Shown here piece by piece: positions 25,289-32,789 of a stretch of DNA of 36,313 bases (the stretch's first letter is position 1; each line of letters begins with the position of its first letter). The translations under genes and the position numbers were made by a program. The stretch is from IMG/VR virus record IMGVR_UViG_3300035034_000479, positions 1 through 36,313 of that record; one strand, given 5' to 3'. Origin of the DNA: a virus. The notes below the pieces were generated by a model, which was not told where the DNA came from, did not search any database, and saw nothing but the letters and a program-made list of their open reading frames with translations.

Positions 25289-26805
25289 GCCGCGATTCTC
25301 CATGTGCGACCAAGCCTAGCCTTGACCGCGTTCGTAATTCTATCTTGCGTTATTGTCCGACCTTTCAATACAGACAATACGTTTTCGTCAGCCGTCCCGC
25401 GACTGATAATCCGATGAAGGAACACTTTGTCGCTCTTTTGTCCAGATCGGTGCAGCCGCTTGATGAATTGCAGGTATAATTCAGCCGACCAAGTGAGTCC
25501 GTACCAAACTGCGATGTTCGAACCGAACTGGAAGTTTAGACCATGCCCCGCGCTTGCCGGGTGAGTCAAGAGCATCTTGATTTTGCCAGCGTTCCAATCT
25601 CGCATGTCATTCGGACTATCGCCGTAAACCCTGCAATACGGGAACTTCTTTTTGATCGCGGCTTTGTCGAATTGAAAGCTGTAAGCCACAATTACGGGTC
25701 TGCCATTTGCTTCTTCCATAATGGATTCGAGTGCATCGAGTTTCTGGTTATGGACAGGTATAGCTTCTTTTTCGCTTGTATAAATTGACCCATTTGCCAG
25801 TTGCAGAAGTTTTCCCGTAAGAACGCCGCGATTTACCGCTTCGATATATTCTTCATCACCAGCTTTGTTGACCAATTCAATAGCAGACTCCTTTTCAAAC
25901 TCCCTATAGATACGCATCGCTTTCGGCGGCAACGTGACTTTATGATCTATCTCGATCAAAGGTGGGAGTGAAAGATAATCGTCAGATCGAAGACTGAAAA
26001 ATATGTCGGAAATCCGGCCCATGATTTCTTGTTCCGCGCCGACACGCGGTTCAAAGACTTTGGTGTATCGGTCTTCGATAAACCAACGCTTCTGGTACGC
26101 CGTCATGGACGTGCCCAGGCGCTCCCCGTCTTCAAGCAGGGAAATCGGCCCGTACAGGTCGATCAGCCCGTTTGAGGCCGGTGTGCCTGAAAGTTCCACG
26201 ATCCGCTTAAAACGCGGCCTGTGGGCGCGCAGGATGCCCAATTCAGACAGAGCGGCTTTCTTCCCCGATCTGATCTGTTTCTTGGTCTGGTACACGCGGG
26301 TCATGCCGCGCTTGTGCCTGGACGCTTCATCATAGATCAGCATGTCGAAGGGCCACGCCCGGCCCTGGAATATGTCGTGCAGCCACCGCAGGTTTTCCCG
26401 GTTGATGATCGTGACTTGGGCCGGGGAGTATTTCAGGGCCGCTTGTCGTTCTTCGGCGGTGCCCGTCACCACCCGGAACGTGATATCCCGAACAAAGGCC
26501 CATGTGCGAAATTCTTCCGGCCACGTTTCTTCGGCCACGCGCAAAGGGGCAACGATCAGAGGGCGGCGCACGATGCCAGCACGAATCAACTTCTGCATGG
26601 CGAACAAGGCCGATCCGGTCTTGCCCAGCCCCATTTCAGCGCCAAGCAGAACGCCCGGCAATTCCAGAATCTTGTTCGCCATCCAAATCTGATACTCGCG
26701 CATATCTTCTTCGGTCAGCGTTCTTTCGGGCGGGCCGTACAACAGGTTCAGGGCTTCCTGATCTGTCATAACCTTGTGAGTCACGATCTTCTTCTGACGG
26801 GCCAT
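25285..26805 (-). CDS. SNF2-family DNA helicase/translocase
   Basis: The product is 506 residues with two RecA-like domains. Motif I is GAEMGLGKT (55-63), motif Ia is VAPLRVAEETW, motif II is DEAS (159-162, where DEAH is more usual), motif III is LSGTPASN (205-212), and motif VI is QFIKRLHRSGQ near 450. This single-unit SNF2 helicase is common in phages with the PolA/DUF2815/DUF2800 replication set. It is presumed to remodel DNA forks or remove proteins from DNA. The start overlaps the VRR-NUC stop (TAATG), and the stop overlaps the terminase small subunit start. Confidence 0.92.
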   Translation of the reverse strand: MARQKKIVTHKVMTDQEALNLLYGPPERTLTEEDMREYQIWMANKILELPGVLLGAEMGLGKTGSALFAMQKLIRAGIVRRPLIVAPLRVAEETWPEEFRTWAFVRDITFRVVTGTAEERQAALKYSPAQVTIINRENLRWLHDIFQGRAWPFDMLIYDEASRHKRGMTRVYQTKKQIRSGKKAALSELGILRAHRPRFKRIVELSGTPASNGLIDLYGPISLLEDGERLGTSMTAYQKRWFIEDRYTKVFEPRVGAEQEIMGRISDIFFSLRSDDYLSLPPLIEIDHKVTLPPKAMRIYREFEKESAIELVNKAGDEEYIEAVNRGVLTGKLLQLANGSIYTSEKEAIPVHNQKLDALESIMEEANGRPVIVAYSFQFDKAAIKKKFPYCRVYGDSPNDMRDWNAGKIKMLLTHPASAGHGLNFQFGSNIAVWYGLTWSAELYLQFIKRLHRSGQKSDKVFLHRIISRGTADENVLSVLKGRTITQDRITNAVKARLGRTWRIAA

Positions 26806-27080
26806 TACAATTCCAAAATCTGCCGCGCACGGGCGAAGGTTTCAACCACATGCACTTCGGCACCAGCCGCTTTCATATCATCGCGGTTGCGGCCCTGGAT
26901 ACGGGCCAGATGGCCTTTGCCGTCAGGCCGCTTGAACTCGATCCACACCGTTCGGCCCCCTTTGATGAACACGCGATCCGGGGCGCCACGACGCCCCGGC
27001 CACGCGACCTTTCGAACAAACCAGCCATCGGCTTCGGCTTCTTCGATGATGGTCAATTCAAGATATGCTTCAAGCGCCAT
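26805..27080 (-). CDS. VRR-NUC domain nuclease
   Basis: ATG 27080 gives 91 residues, a normal length for a stand-alone phage VRR-NUC protein; the same frame extends upstream only over sequence that is out of pattern. Motifs are RRGAPDRVFIKGGR (Asp35), VWIEFKRP (Glu48, Lys50) and IQGRNRDDMKAAGAEVHVV (Gln62), the PD-(D/E)XK catalytic layout. Such phage enzymes are thought to cut branched DNA such as Holliday or flap structures. It overlaps the DUF1653 gene by 11 bases and lacks its own strong ribosome site, so it is probably coupled. Confidence 0.85.
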   Translation of the reverse strand: MALEAYLELTIIEEAEADGWFVRKVAWPGRRGAPDRVFIKGGRTVWIEFKRPDGKGHLARIQGRNRDDMKAAGAEVHVVETFARARQILEL

Positions 27081-27375
27081 CGTCAACAGGGGGTCTGCGC
27101 AGGCCGGTTGTGGGTGCCGTGGTGACGGGCTTACCGGTTTTTGGCAGGCCGACAGCCCCGTGACGTGGCTTTTCGTTGAAGTGGGTAAACCGACCGTCGA
27201 AAAATTCTTCCACTGGCCGGGTCCATGTATGCCGTTCTGTTCCCGCGTCTTGTGCGAACGTCTGATACACCACGACCATTCCCAAAGTCGCTTCGACCTT
27301 TGCGAAACAAACAATCTGGTAAAGATGCCCTGTTTTCGTGTGGACCCAAATCAGCCTTTGATATTCTTTTTTCAT
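27070..27375 (-). CDS. DUF1653-like small protein
   Basis: The product is 101 residues. The first ~70 (RLIWVHTKTGHLYQIVCFAK ... EATLGMVVVYQTF ... WTRPVEEFFDGRFTHFNE) match the DUF1653 pattern: 'H K/T G x Y x I ... A ... E ... VVYQ ... W x RP ... F x D G R F'. This small SH3-like domain is found in bacteria and phages and its function is unknown. The C-terminal 30 residues are Pro/Thr-rich and overlap the VRR-NUC start. AAAGGA lies eight bases before the ATG. Confidence 0.8.
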   Translation of the reverse strand: MKKEYQRLIWVHTKTGHLYQIVCFAKVEATLGMVVVYQTFAQDAGTERHTWTRPVEEFFDGRFTHFNEKPRHGAVGLPKTGKPVTTAPTTGLRRPPVDDGA

Positions 27376-27378
27376 TGT

Positions 27379-29493
27379 TCAATCCTTTATGAACATTTGT
27401 GAAGTGAAACCTTCGGAACCCAAAGGCATATCGGGCGCCCATTTTGGAGGTTCTTCCATACACTCGATAAGGGTTTTCAAATCCCTTTCCGCGAATTGGA
27501 TTTTGCTTAGGCTCACAATTTGGTCATGCACATGAAGCCTGATATCCAACCCGCGCTTATCTGCCAGCTTCATTCCATGTGCCAGAAGGTCGCGCGAAAT
27601 CGCTTGGTCAGCGTTTTCTGTCAACTTGCCACCGTGGGTACTCAGCCGCACCCATTGCTTCTTGTCGTTCAATCCATCGTAAGTGATCGTCGGTATCATG
27701 TCGCCCCACGGGGCGCGCTTGCGCTCGATCCGGGGCCTCACATAATGCAGCGCCCGACCGGACGGCAAATTCATTCGCATGAAGTTCCCGACAATATCAA
27801 AAGTGACAACACCATAACCGGAACCATAAGACGTTGGCTTTCCGGTTTTGATTGTGCGCTTGGCGGCGTTCTCGATGCCTTTCCAGTACGTTTTGACTTC
27901 GTGAAACTCCGTTCTGAAAGTCGTGATCGAGTGCGCCGAATCTTCCTTCGTGAAATGTTTGACGCCCATATTCCAAGCATAGCCAAGAAGTCCGGTCGCA
28001 CCCCGTTCGCCGGTCTTCCTGTCTATGTATTCGTCGCCCGGCCCCATCTGGTATCCGGCACCAAGAGTACCGGGTTTTGCGATAGTCCGTTTCGACTTGT
28101 CGCCAAGCACTTTGTATTCGTGCCAGAGTTGTTCGTATGGGATTCCATAAAGCAGTTCCGCAAAGGCGATGTAGGGATCGCGCTTCAATCGGTACACGTT
28201 CAAAATCTTTTCGCAAGCTGCCAGCCATCCCAGGGTCCGGTTCTCGATGGCGTTCAAATCGGCGTCACAGAAGATCATGCCTTCGGGGGCTTGCGCAGCG
28301 GGCCGGATCGTGGACGCCAGCACATCGAACACGTTGTCGTAAAGCAGCACCATCGCTTCACTGTCCAACACTTCGACATTGCGCGCATGTTCAACGATGT
28401 TCTTTTCCAGATACCATTCGGGCCGGGGCAGGTTCTGCGGCTGAAAAATCCGACCGGCCCAACGCCACGTCCTTTGCGCGCCGCAGAATTGCAGCGTGTT
28501 GCGCAGGTTGCCATCGGCACCCACGGCCATCAGGATCGCCTGATACTTCTTGATGGAAGTTCGCGCCGTTTCAAGCCGCAAATAGAGAACTTCTTTCAAA
28601 TCCTCATTCATCAAGTATTCTGACCATAGCTGATCGGACCAGCGTTCGGGCTTGTTCTTGAAGTAATCCAGCGAAGTCGTAATGCTGGATTTCTGGCAGT
28701 CATCAAAGATATACCCGTTCGCCTGCATCCACGGCAAAAGCTGTGCAGTCGAATTGGGGTTGTCCAGCCCTGTGATCTGACTCATAACGGCAAGCTGATC
28801 TTCCAACACCCGTTCGTATGTCTTCCAAGCGTTCTCGACCATCCGCATGTTCATCGGCAGACCGGCGCGGTTGACCTTCTGATCTAAGCGCCACAAATCC
28901 CATTCGTGATCAGGCATGGGTTGAAATTGTAAAAGACGGCGACGAATAGACGTTTCTGCCACAACGTCGCGACGGTTATATTCCAGATAATTTTCCCAAT
29001 CAGGAAGGTCATCGTACCAATGTGTTCGAATAACCCGACCAGCATCAGCTTTGCGACGGGAAATCTTAGTCTTGGAAAACTTATTGATAAGGCGAGTGCC
29101 GCTTTTGTCTTTCAAGTGTTCGTCATCAATGTTGATGATAGGGCCAGCATTTTGTAGTTTACCTGGTAACGAACACGCCATTCCCAAAATCATCGTGTCA
29201 AACCATTGCTCTAATTCAACAGGTAATCCTAGAACATGCTGCGATATCTGCATTTCAAATGCACTGTTCCAAGCCCATTTTTCAACGGCTGGATCGTGAT
29301 ACGCTTCAAGAAATTCTTTCGGTATGGATTCGCCCTGCGCATGATCCCATTGAACCACGTCACCATAATTTATCTGGTATGCACACATCAAAACTTCCGT
29401 AGAAGAATGATTGGCGTAAACGTCACTTCCGACTTTTAACAAATCAGTTTCTGAAAACGTTTCATAATCAAACGATATGAAATCTTTTGCCAT
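27379..29493 (-). CDS. polA: DNA polymerase, family A with 3'-5' exonuclease
   Basis: I prefer ATG 29493 (AAGG upstream; MAKDFISFDYETF is the usual family start), giving 704 residues; a GTG at 29586 is possible. Exonuclease motifs are FDYETF (Asp9, Glu11), WNSAFEMQI and EYNRRDVVAE. Polymerase motif A is CDADLNAIENR (~410), motif B is KRTIAKPGTLGAGYQMG (~465), and motif C is LHVHDQIV (~656). Motif C normally reads HDE; here the codon is CAA, so Gln replaces the second acidic residue. The phage-type enzyme with a short exo domain and no 5' nuclease usually travels with DUF2815 and DUF2800 genes, as here. It copies the phage genome. Confidence 0.93.
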   Translation of the reverse strand: MAKDFISFDYETFSETDLLKVGSDVYANHSSTEVLMCAYQINYGDVVQWDHAQGESIPKEFLEAYHDPAVEKWAWNSAFEMQISQHVLGLPVELEQWFDTMILGMACSLPGKLQNAGPIINIDDEHLKDKSGTRLINKFSKTKISRRKADAGRVIRTHWYDDLPDWENYLEYNRRDVVAETSIRRRLLQFQPMPDHEWDLWRLDQKVNRAGLPMNMRMVENAWKTYERVLEDQLAVMSQITGLDNPNSTAQLLPWMQANGYIFDDCQKSSITTSLDYFKNKPERWSDQLWSEYLMNEDLKEVLYLRLETARTSIKKYQAILMAVGADGNLRNTLQFCGAQRTWRWAGRIFQPQNLPRPEWYLEKNIVEHARNVEVLDSEAMVLLYDNVFDVLASTIRPAAQAPEGMIFCDADLNAIENRTLGWLAACEKILNVYRLKRDPYIAFAELLYGIPYEQLWHEYKVLGDKSKRTIAKPGTLGAGYQMGPGDEYIDRKTGERGATGLLGYAWNMGVKHFTKEDSAHSITTFRTEFHEVKTYWKGIENAAKRTIKTGKPTSYGSGYGVVTFDIVGNFMRMNLPSGRALHYVRPRIERKRAPWGDMIPTITYDGLNDKKQWVRLSTHGGKLTENADQAISRDLLAHGMKLADKRGLDIRLHVHDQIVSLSKIQFAERDLKTLIECMEEPPKWAPDMPLGSEGFTSQMFIKD

Positions 29494-29636
29494 TCGCGAT
29501 ACCTTGCGTTTATATTTTGCTGCGACCGGGCTTTCCGATCCTTCGGTTCTGGTTTGGTCCACCTTCCCCCTACTGCCCGGTTTCACACCCTGCCGCAGCA
29601 GGCCGGGACCGAAGCCCCAGCCTATCCTTTGAGGGC

Positions 29637-30293
29637 TTACAGCAAGCCGCTTTCGTCTTCCTGTTCTTCCTCGGGTCCGTCATCCTGACCAAGATCAGCA
29701 GCATCGCCAACCATGTCGTCAGTGAACTTGTCGTCGGCATTGGCCGGGGCCGCACCGAAGGCATCGCCGTCACGCAGAAACTGCACGATTTCGATACTGG
29801 CGTTGATCCGCTTGCCGTACTTGTTATCCTGTGCCCACAGGCGGATCAGAGCGTTCACATAGCACCCGCTGTAGGGGGCCATTTTCTGCCCCGCCACGGC
29901 TTCGATCCAGCTTCCGGTCTTGGCATCCTTGCGCGGCGTGATGATCTGTGGTGGCCGCGTCACAGGGGCGGCGGCAGACACATACAGCATCCCCTCATAC
30001 CCATCATAGGTTTCCAGATCGCCGTCACGCAGGCAAATTTTTTCGGGTTTCAGCTTGGGCCAGTCTTTCGGGTTGCTGCCCCACTTCTTGCCTTTGGCCT
30101 GATCGGCGGCGGCTTTCACGTTGGCAAGGTTGTTGAACTTGTCGCCCTTCTTCGGAATCAAGAAGGTACAGTTGTACGTTTCGCGCATCGAGCCGTCATC
30201 GTTCTCCTGTTCCTGCGGCTGGAACAAGTGCGCAAACGAAAGTCGCACGTCACGAAGCAGAACTTCGCCAATCACTTCTGGTTTTTCAGCCAT
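29637..30293 (-). CDS. DUF2815 single-stranded DNA-binding-like protein
   Basis: The product is 218 residues. The residues VLLRDVRLSFAHLFQP, ETYNCTFLIPKKGDK, then MLYVSAAAPVTRPPQIITP, and GCYVNALIRLWAQDNKYGKR match DUF2815, an OB-fold family equated with phage ssDNA-binding proteins (gp2.5-like) because of its genome context and acidic tail. The last ~25 residues are strongly acidic and end EDESGLL, similar in style to the acidic C-terminal tip of other SSBs that recruits partners. A GGAG site precedes the ATG. It sits between the nuclease and polymerase genes. Confidence 0.88.
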   Translation of the reverse strand: MAEKPEVIGEVLLRDVRLSFAHLFQPQEQENDDGSMRETYNCTFLIPKKGDKFNNLANVKAAADQAKGKKWGSNPKDWPKLKPEKICLRDGDLETYDGYEGMLYVSAAAPVTRPPQIITPRKDAKTGSWIEAVAGQKMAPYSGCYVNALIRLWAQDNKYGKRINASIEIVQFLRDGDAFGAAPANADDKFTDDMVGDAADLGQDDGPEEEQEDESGLL

Positions 30294-30303
30294 GTCATTT
30301 CTC

Positions 30304-31572
30304 CTAAAGCAGACTGTCAGTTTCTTCGCCCATTAGGGCATCCAACCGCGACATGCGGTCAGGTTTCGGATCGCGGCCATCCGTAGTCGGAACAAGCTGC
30401 GGCTTGGGTTCACCTTTTGCAACGAAATGATCGAACTTCTTTCGGTACGCAGCTTTGCCCACCCAACCCTCAACTTGCGTTGGGGATAAGAGTTTCTTCG
30501 TATAGGCGTCTTCTTTGCCCAACTGTTTCATTAAGACGATTTCCGCTTTGTCATCGTCTATCCAAGATCGCGGTGGATTTCTGCCGTCAACGAGCATCAT
30601 GCCTAGTGGCGGCTTTCCGTTCTCTGCATCGGAATACGCCTTTGCATGAATACGGTCATGGAATTTCTTTATCATATCCCAATGCAAAAGGAATTGGGAT
30701 ACCGCCTTCGGTGACATGACTTCCGGCATATCCATTTCGGCGTTTTCATCAAACTGCCGTTCCAATTCCTCATTCGTAACATCGAGTTTGGAAAGCACAA
30801 GATCGCGTTCCGCCGGGCACTTCCTGAATTGCGCCGCAGCACAGAACTTGCACTGATCGGGGCCGGGGATCAAGGGCGCATCGGGTTCGCGTGTGGCCGC
30901 AGCATCCTTCTTGATCTTGGCACCTTCGGCCAGGATCGTTCCCAGATCGGTCTTCCACAGCCCACCACCACCGGGCGCACGGGGCTGTTCGATCACGATC
31001 CAGACGGCGATACCATCTTCCCAAGGGTCATTCACGTTGCCGCCCTTCTGGATATGATCGTCTTCGAAATCCGCCGCAGCAAAGGTTGACCAACAGCCCA
31101 AGATATAGAGAATAGCCTGATCGTTCATTTCCGGTTGGACCGGGACGCCAGCGCCCCACTTCCAATCGAACACCACGATCCGGCGGTTTTCCAGATCGAC
31201 AATACAGGCATCAGACGTTCCGAACTCGCCTTCGCCAAGCCACGCCGAAAGGTCCAGCTTCTGTTCGACATACATTTCGGCGCAGTCGCCCATCAACGAC
31301 TCAAGGAAGTCTAAACCGGGCAACATTTTCCGCGCCATTTCAAGCGTGAACTCGATCAGGCCGTGTTGTTCGACCGTGCTTTTGCCACCGACCATCGTGT
31401 GAGGGTCAACGCCCAAGTCTAAGCTGATCGCGGCGAACTCATGGAAGACAGTTCCATACGCGGCTTCGATACCGGCGGTGTTCGGCAGATCGCGTGTCAT
31501 GCGAACAGAACCGGGGCACTTGCGATATCGGTGGGCCGATGACGGCCCTAGCTGCGAATGGAGTCCCGGCAT
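30304..31572 (-). CDS. DUF2800 Cas4/RecB-like PD-(D/E)XK nuclease
   Basis: The product is 422 residues. The N-terminus (LGPSSAHRYRKCPGSVRM ... AAYGTVFHEFA) and the core GTSDACIVDLENRRIVVFDW, KWG and NDQAILYIL give catalytic candidates His44, Asp121, Asp136, Lys138 and the QxxxY motif (Gln152, Tyr156). Cys19 with Cys241, Cys244 and Cys252 (CKFCAAAQFRKC) matches the four cysteines that hold an iron-sulphur cluster in Cas4/AddB-type nucleases. It probably processes DNA ends for recombination-dependent replication. The C-terminus is GEETDSLL. A GGAG site precedes the ATG. Confidence 0.9.
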   Translation of the reverse strand: MPGLHSQLGPSSAHRYRKCPGSVRMTRDLPNTAGIEAAYGTVFHEFAAISLDLGVDPHTMVGGKSTVEQHGLIEFTLEMARKMLPGLDFLESLMGDCAEMYVEQKLDLSAWLGEGEFGTSDACIVDLENRRIVVFDWKWGAGVPVQPEMNDQAILYILGCWSTFAAADFEDDHIQKGGNVNDPWEDGIAVWIVIEQPRAPGGGGLWKTDLGTILAEGAKIKKDAAATREPDAPLIPGPDQCKFCAAAQFRKCPAERDLVLSKLDVTNEELERQFDENAEMDMPEVMSPKAVSQFLLHWDMIKKFHDRIHAKAYSDAENGKPPLGMMLVDGRNPPRSWIDDDKAEIVLMKQLGKEDAYTKKLLSPTQVEGWVGKAAYRKKFDHFVAKGEPKPQLVPTTDGRDPKPDRMSRLDALMGEETDSLL

Positions 31573-31579
31573 GTTCGAT

Positions 31580-31813
31580 TTACTCCAACGACTTTTTCAG
31601 GTTCGCAATTTCGCCAGCGTACAAGTCGATTTCTTCTTCGACCGAATACTTTTCTTCAATCATCCCGATCCGCGTGTTTTGCAGATCGGAAATCCGGTTG
31701 TCGATTGCCTCAAGTTGACGATCCATCCCGGCCTTTTGCGCTTTCAGTTTCAGCACAAGGTCTTCGCGTAAAGCGATCAGCTTTTCCGGCGAGATTTTGC
31801 TTTTCTTGTCCAT
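31580..31813 (-). CDS. Small coiled-coil protein (77 residues)
   Basis: The product is almost entirely charged heptad-like helix (LIALREDLVLKLKAQKAGMD, then RQLEAIDNRISDLQNTRIGM and IEEKYSVEEEIDLYAGEIAN), predicting a parallel or antiparallel coiled coil. There are no catalytic motifs. AAAGGA lies nine bases before the ATG, and the next gene starts eight bases after its stop. It is unrecognised; by position it could be an accessory factor of the DUF2800 nuclease or a replication adaptor. Confidence 0.75.
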   Translation of the reverse strand: MDKKSKISPEKLIALREDLVLKLKAQKAGMDRQLEAIDNRISDLQNTRIGMIEEKYSVEEEIDLYAGEIANLKKSLE

Positions 31814-31831
31814 GTCAGTTGTCCTTTGAAG

Positions 31832-31864
31832 AAGGCGTGGGGCTTTGAAGCAACCCCACGCCTT
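31832..31864 (-). terminator. Hairpin in early operon (attenuator or processing site)
   Basis: An 11-bp perfect inverted repeat (AAGGCGTGGGG / CCCCACGCCTT) with an 11-base loop lies between the first and second leftward genes. The minus-strand 3' side is followed by CTTC rather than a run of T, so full termination is unlikely. It may attenuate transcription, acting as a control point for the whole leftward train, or stabilise the first transcript. Confidence 0.55.
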
Positions 31865-31879
31865 TGAAAGATGGACAGA

Positions 31880-32317
31880 TCAGAGCAACGATTCGCCGCC
31901 GGATTGTTCTTCTTCTTCGGCGCCATCGAACTCCGGGGTTTCCCCGGCTTCATACTGCGCCAGATAACCCAACGCTTCGGTGAAATTGGCCGCGTCAATC
32001 AGCGACACCTTTTTCGCGCCGAAATAATCCACGATGGATTTCACCTTGTCCTTCGCGGCTTCCCGGTCATCTTCGTCACCGGCTTTCAGGAAAGCGCCGA
32101 ACTTCGCAACGAAATCATCAACCGTCATTTCTTTCGGTTTGGCTTTCGCGGCGGGCTTTGCGGCGGCGGCAGGCTTTGCAGCGGCGGCGGGCTTTGCGGC
32201 GGCGGCAGGCTTTGCAGCGGCGACAGACTTGCCGGAGGAAGTTGCGATGGCATCAAGGCGCGCGGTCTGTTCCTTGATCGCGGCTGTGAGGGCTTGGATA
32301 TCGTCTTCGAGGGCCAT
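31880..32317 (-). CDS. First leftward gene: Ala-Lys-Pro repeat protein with acidic tail
   Basis: ATG 32317 (AAAGGA seven bases upstream) gives 145 residues; a TTG five codons earlier is less likely. Residues 1-30 form a short helix (DDIQALTAAIKEQTARLDAI). Residues 32-61 are five tandem six-residue units of the type AAAAKP, like the basic flexible tails of H1-like or HU-like DNA-binding proteins. Residues about 64-125 are a compact helical domain (MTVDDFVAKFGAFLKAGDED ... VKSIVDYFGAKKVSLIDAAN). The end is acidic and terminates GGESLL. The family is unknown. Its place first in the early operon and its tail suggest a DNA-associated replication or regulatory role. Confidence 0.75.
   Translation of the reverse strand: MALEDDIQALTAAIKEQTARLDAIATSSGKSVAAAKPAAAAKPAAAAKPAAAAKPAAKAKPKEMTVDDFVAKFGAFLKAGDEDDREAAKDKVKSIVDYFGAKKVSLIDAANFTEALGYLAQYEAGETPEFDGAEEEEQSGGESLL
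32135..32224 (-). repeat. In-gene 18-bp tandem repeat encoding AAAAKP units
   Basis: Five 18-bp units encode VAAAKP, AAAAKP three times and AAKAKP. The DNA alternates between two near-identical spellings (GGCTTTGCGGCGGC and GGCTTTGCAGCGGC on the plus strand). The copy number could change by slippage and lengthen or shorten the linker. Confidence 0.85.
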
Positions 32318-32341
32318 TTGGCATCCTTTCAATCAGAATCA

Positions 32342-32355
32342 GGGGCACATGCCCC
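32342..32355. promoter_or_regulatory. 14-bp GC-rich palindrome in leftward leader
   Basis: GGGGCA and TGCCCC flank a two-base centre. The site lies just downstream of the expected start of the leftward transcript and upstream of the first gene. The loop is too short for a stable RNA hairpin, so a protein-binding site is the better guess. Confidence 0.35.
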
Positions 32356-32364
32356 GGAACCCCT

Positions 32365-32392
32365 TTGTTATCTACAACAACAGCATTGTCAA
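32365..32392 (-). promoter_or_regulatory. Candidate leftward early promoter
   Basis: On the minus strand a perfect TTGACA (32392-32387) lies 16 bases from TAACAA (32370-32365), about 48 bases upstream of the first leftward gene. The -35 box overlaps the -35 box of the rightward promoter, making a compact divergent switch. The -10 match is weak. Confidence 0.5.
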
Positions 32393-32414
32393 CAACCTTT
32401 TGACTGTGTATAGG
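32386..32414 (+). promoter_or_regulatory. Candidate rightward promoter for the HTH and primase-helicase genes
   Basis: TTGTCA (32386-32391) and TATAGG (32409-32414) are 17 bases apart. Transcription would start near 32421 and keep the ribosome site AGGAG (32430-32434) of the HTH gene. A second overlapping pair, TTGACT (32400) and TATGAA (32423), also has 17-base spacing, but it would start past that ribosome site and so is less likely. Confidence 0.55.
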
Positions 32415-32422
32415 TCACAGTC
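32402..32422. promoter_or_regulatory. Operator-like palindrome over the rightward promoter
   Basis: GACTGTG and CACAGTC form a perfect 7-bp inverted repeat around a 7-base spacer containing the TATAGG -10 box. A dimeric HTH protein binding here would block the rightward promoter. The adjacent Cro-like gene is the obvious candidate for autoregulation. This is an inference from position. Confidence 0.55.
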
Positions 32423-32443
32423 TATGAACAGGAGTATCAAGGA

Positions 32444-32695
32444 ATGGCGACTTTTCTTTCACCAAACGAAGCAGGCACCGAACTTCACCGTTTGATCCTG
32501 GTGGCCGTGCCACCGAACCCGGAAGGTGCGAAGACGATCACCCACGCAGCGAAGTGCATGGGTATCAACAAGGCGACGATCTGGCAATGGATCAAGCTGG
32601 ACCGGATCCCCCCCACGCGGGCGCGTGAAATCGTGGAAATGGGCCAGGGCCGGGTCAGTCTCGACCAACTCCACCGTTTCGTCTACGCTTCTTGA
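32444..32695 (+). CDS. Cro/YdaS-like HTH transcription regulator
   Basis: The product is 83 residues. Residues about 30-65 (ITHAAKCMGINKATIWQWIK) form a helix-turn-helix, followed by IPPTRAREIVEMGQGRVSLD. This follows the YdaS/Cro pattern of 'AA ... G ... S/A-x-W-Q-W ... V/IP ... RA ... IE ... G RV'. It is the first gene of the rightward operon, divergent from the leftward replication train, with a palindrome across its promoter. It likely represses one or both divergent promoters. No partner CI-type repressor is seen in the window. AGGAG sits nine bases before the ATG. Confidence 0.82.
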   Translation: MATFLSPNEAGTELHRLILVAVPPNPEGAKTITHAAKCMGINKATIWQWIKLDRIPPTRAREIVEMGQGRVSLDQLHRFVYAS

Positions 32696-32789
32696 TTCTG
32701 GACACCGGGCAAGCCTGACAGCTTAACCCAGATTCTGGCCTAAATCCCGCCGCTTGCGTCGGGGTAACAACCTTCGGCGCGGGGCACTC

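Noticed and set aside
27081-27314. Extended N-terminus of the VRR-NUC gene
   Set aside because: The extra ~78 residues overlap the DUF1653 gene, have no VRR-NUC pattern and would double the usual length; ATG 27080 fits the family.
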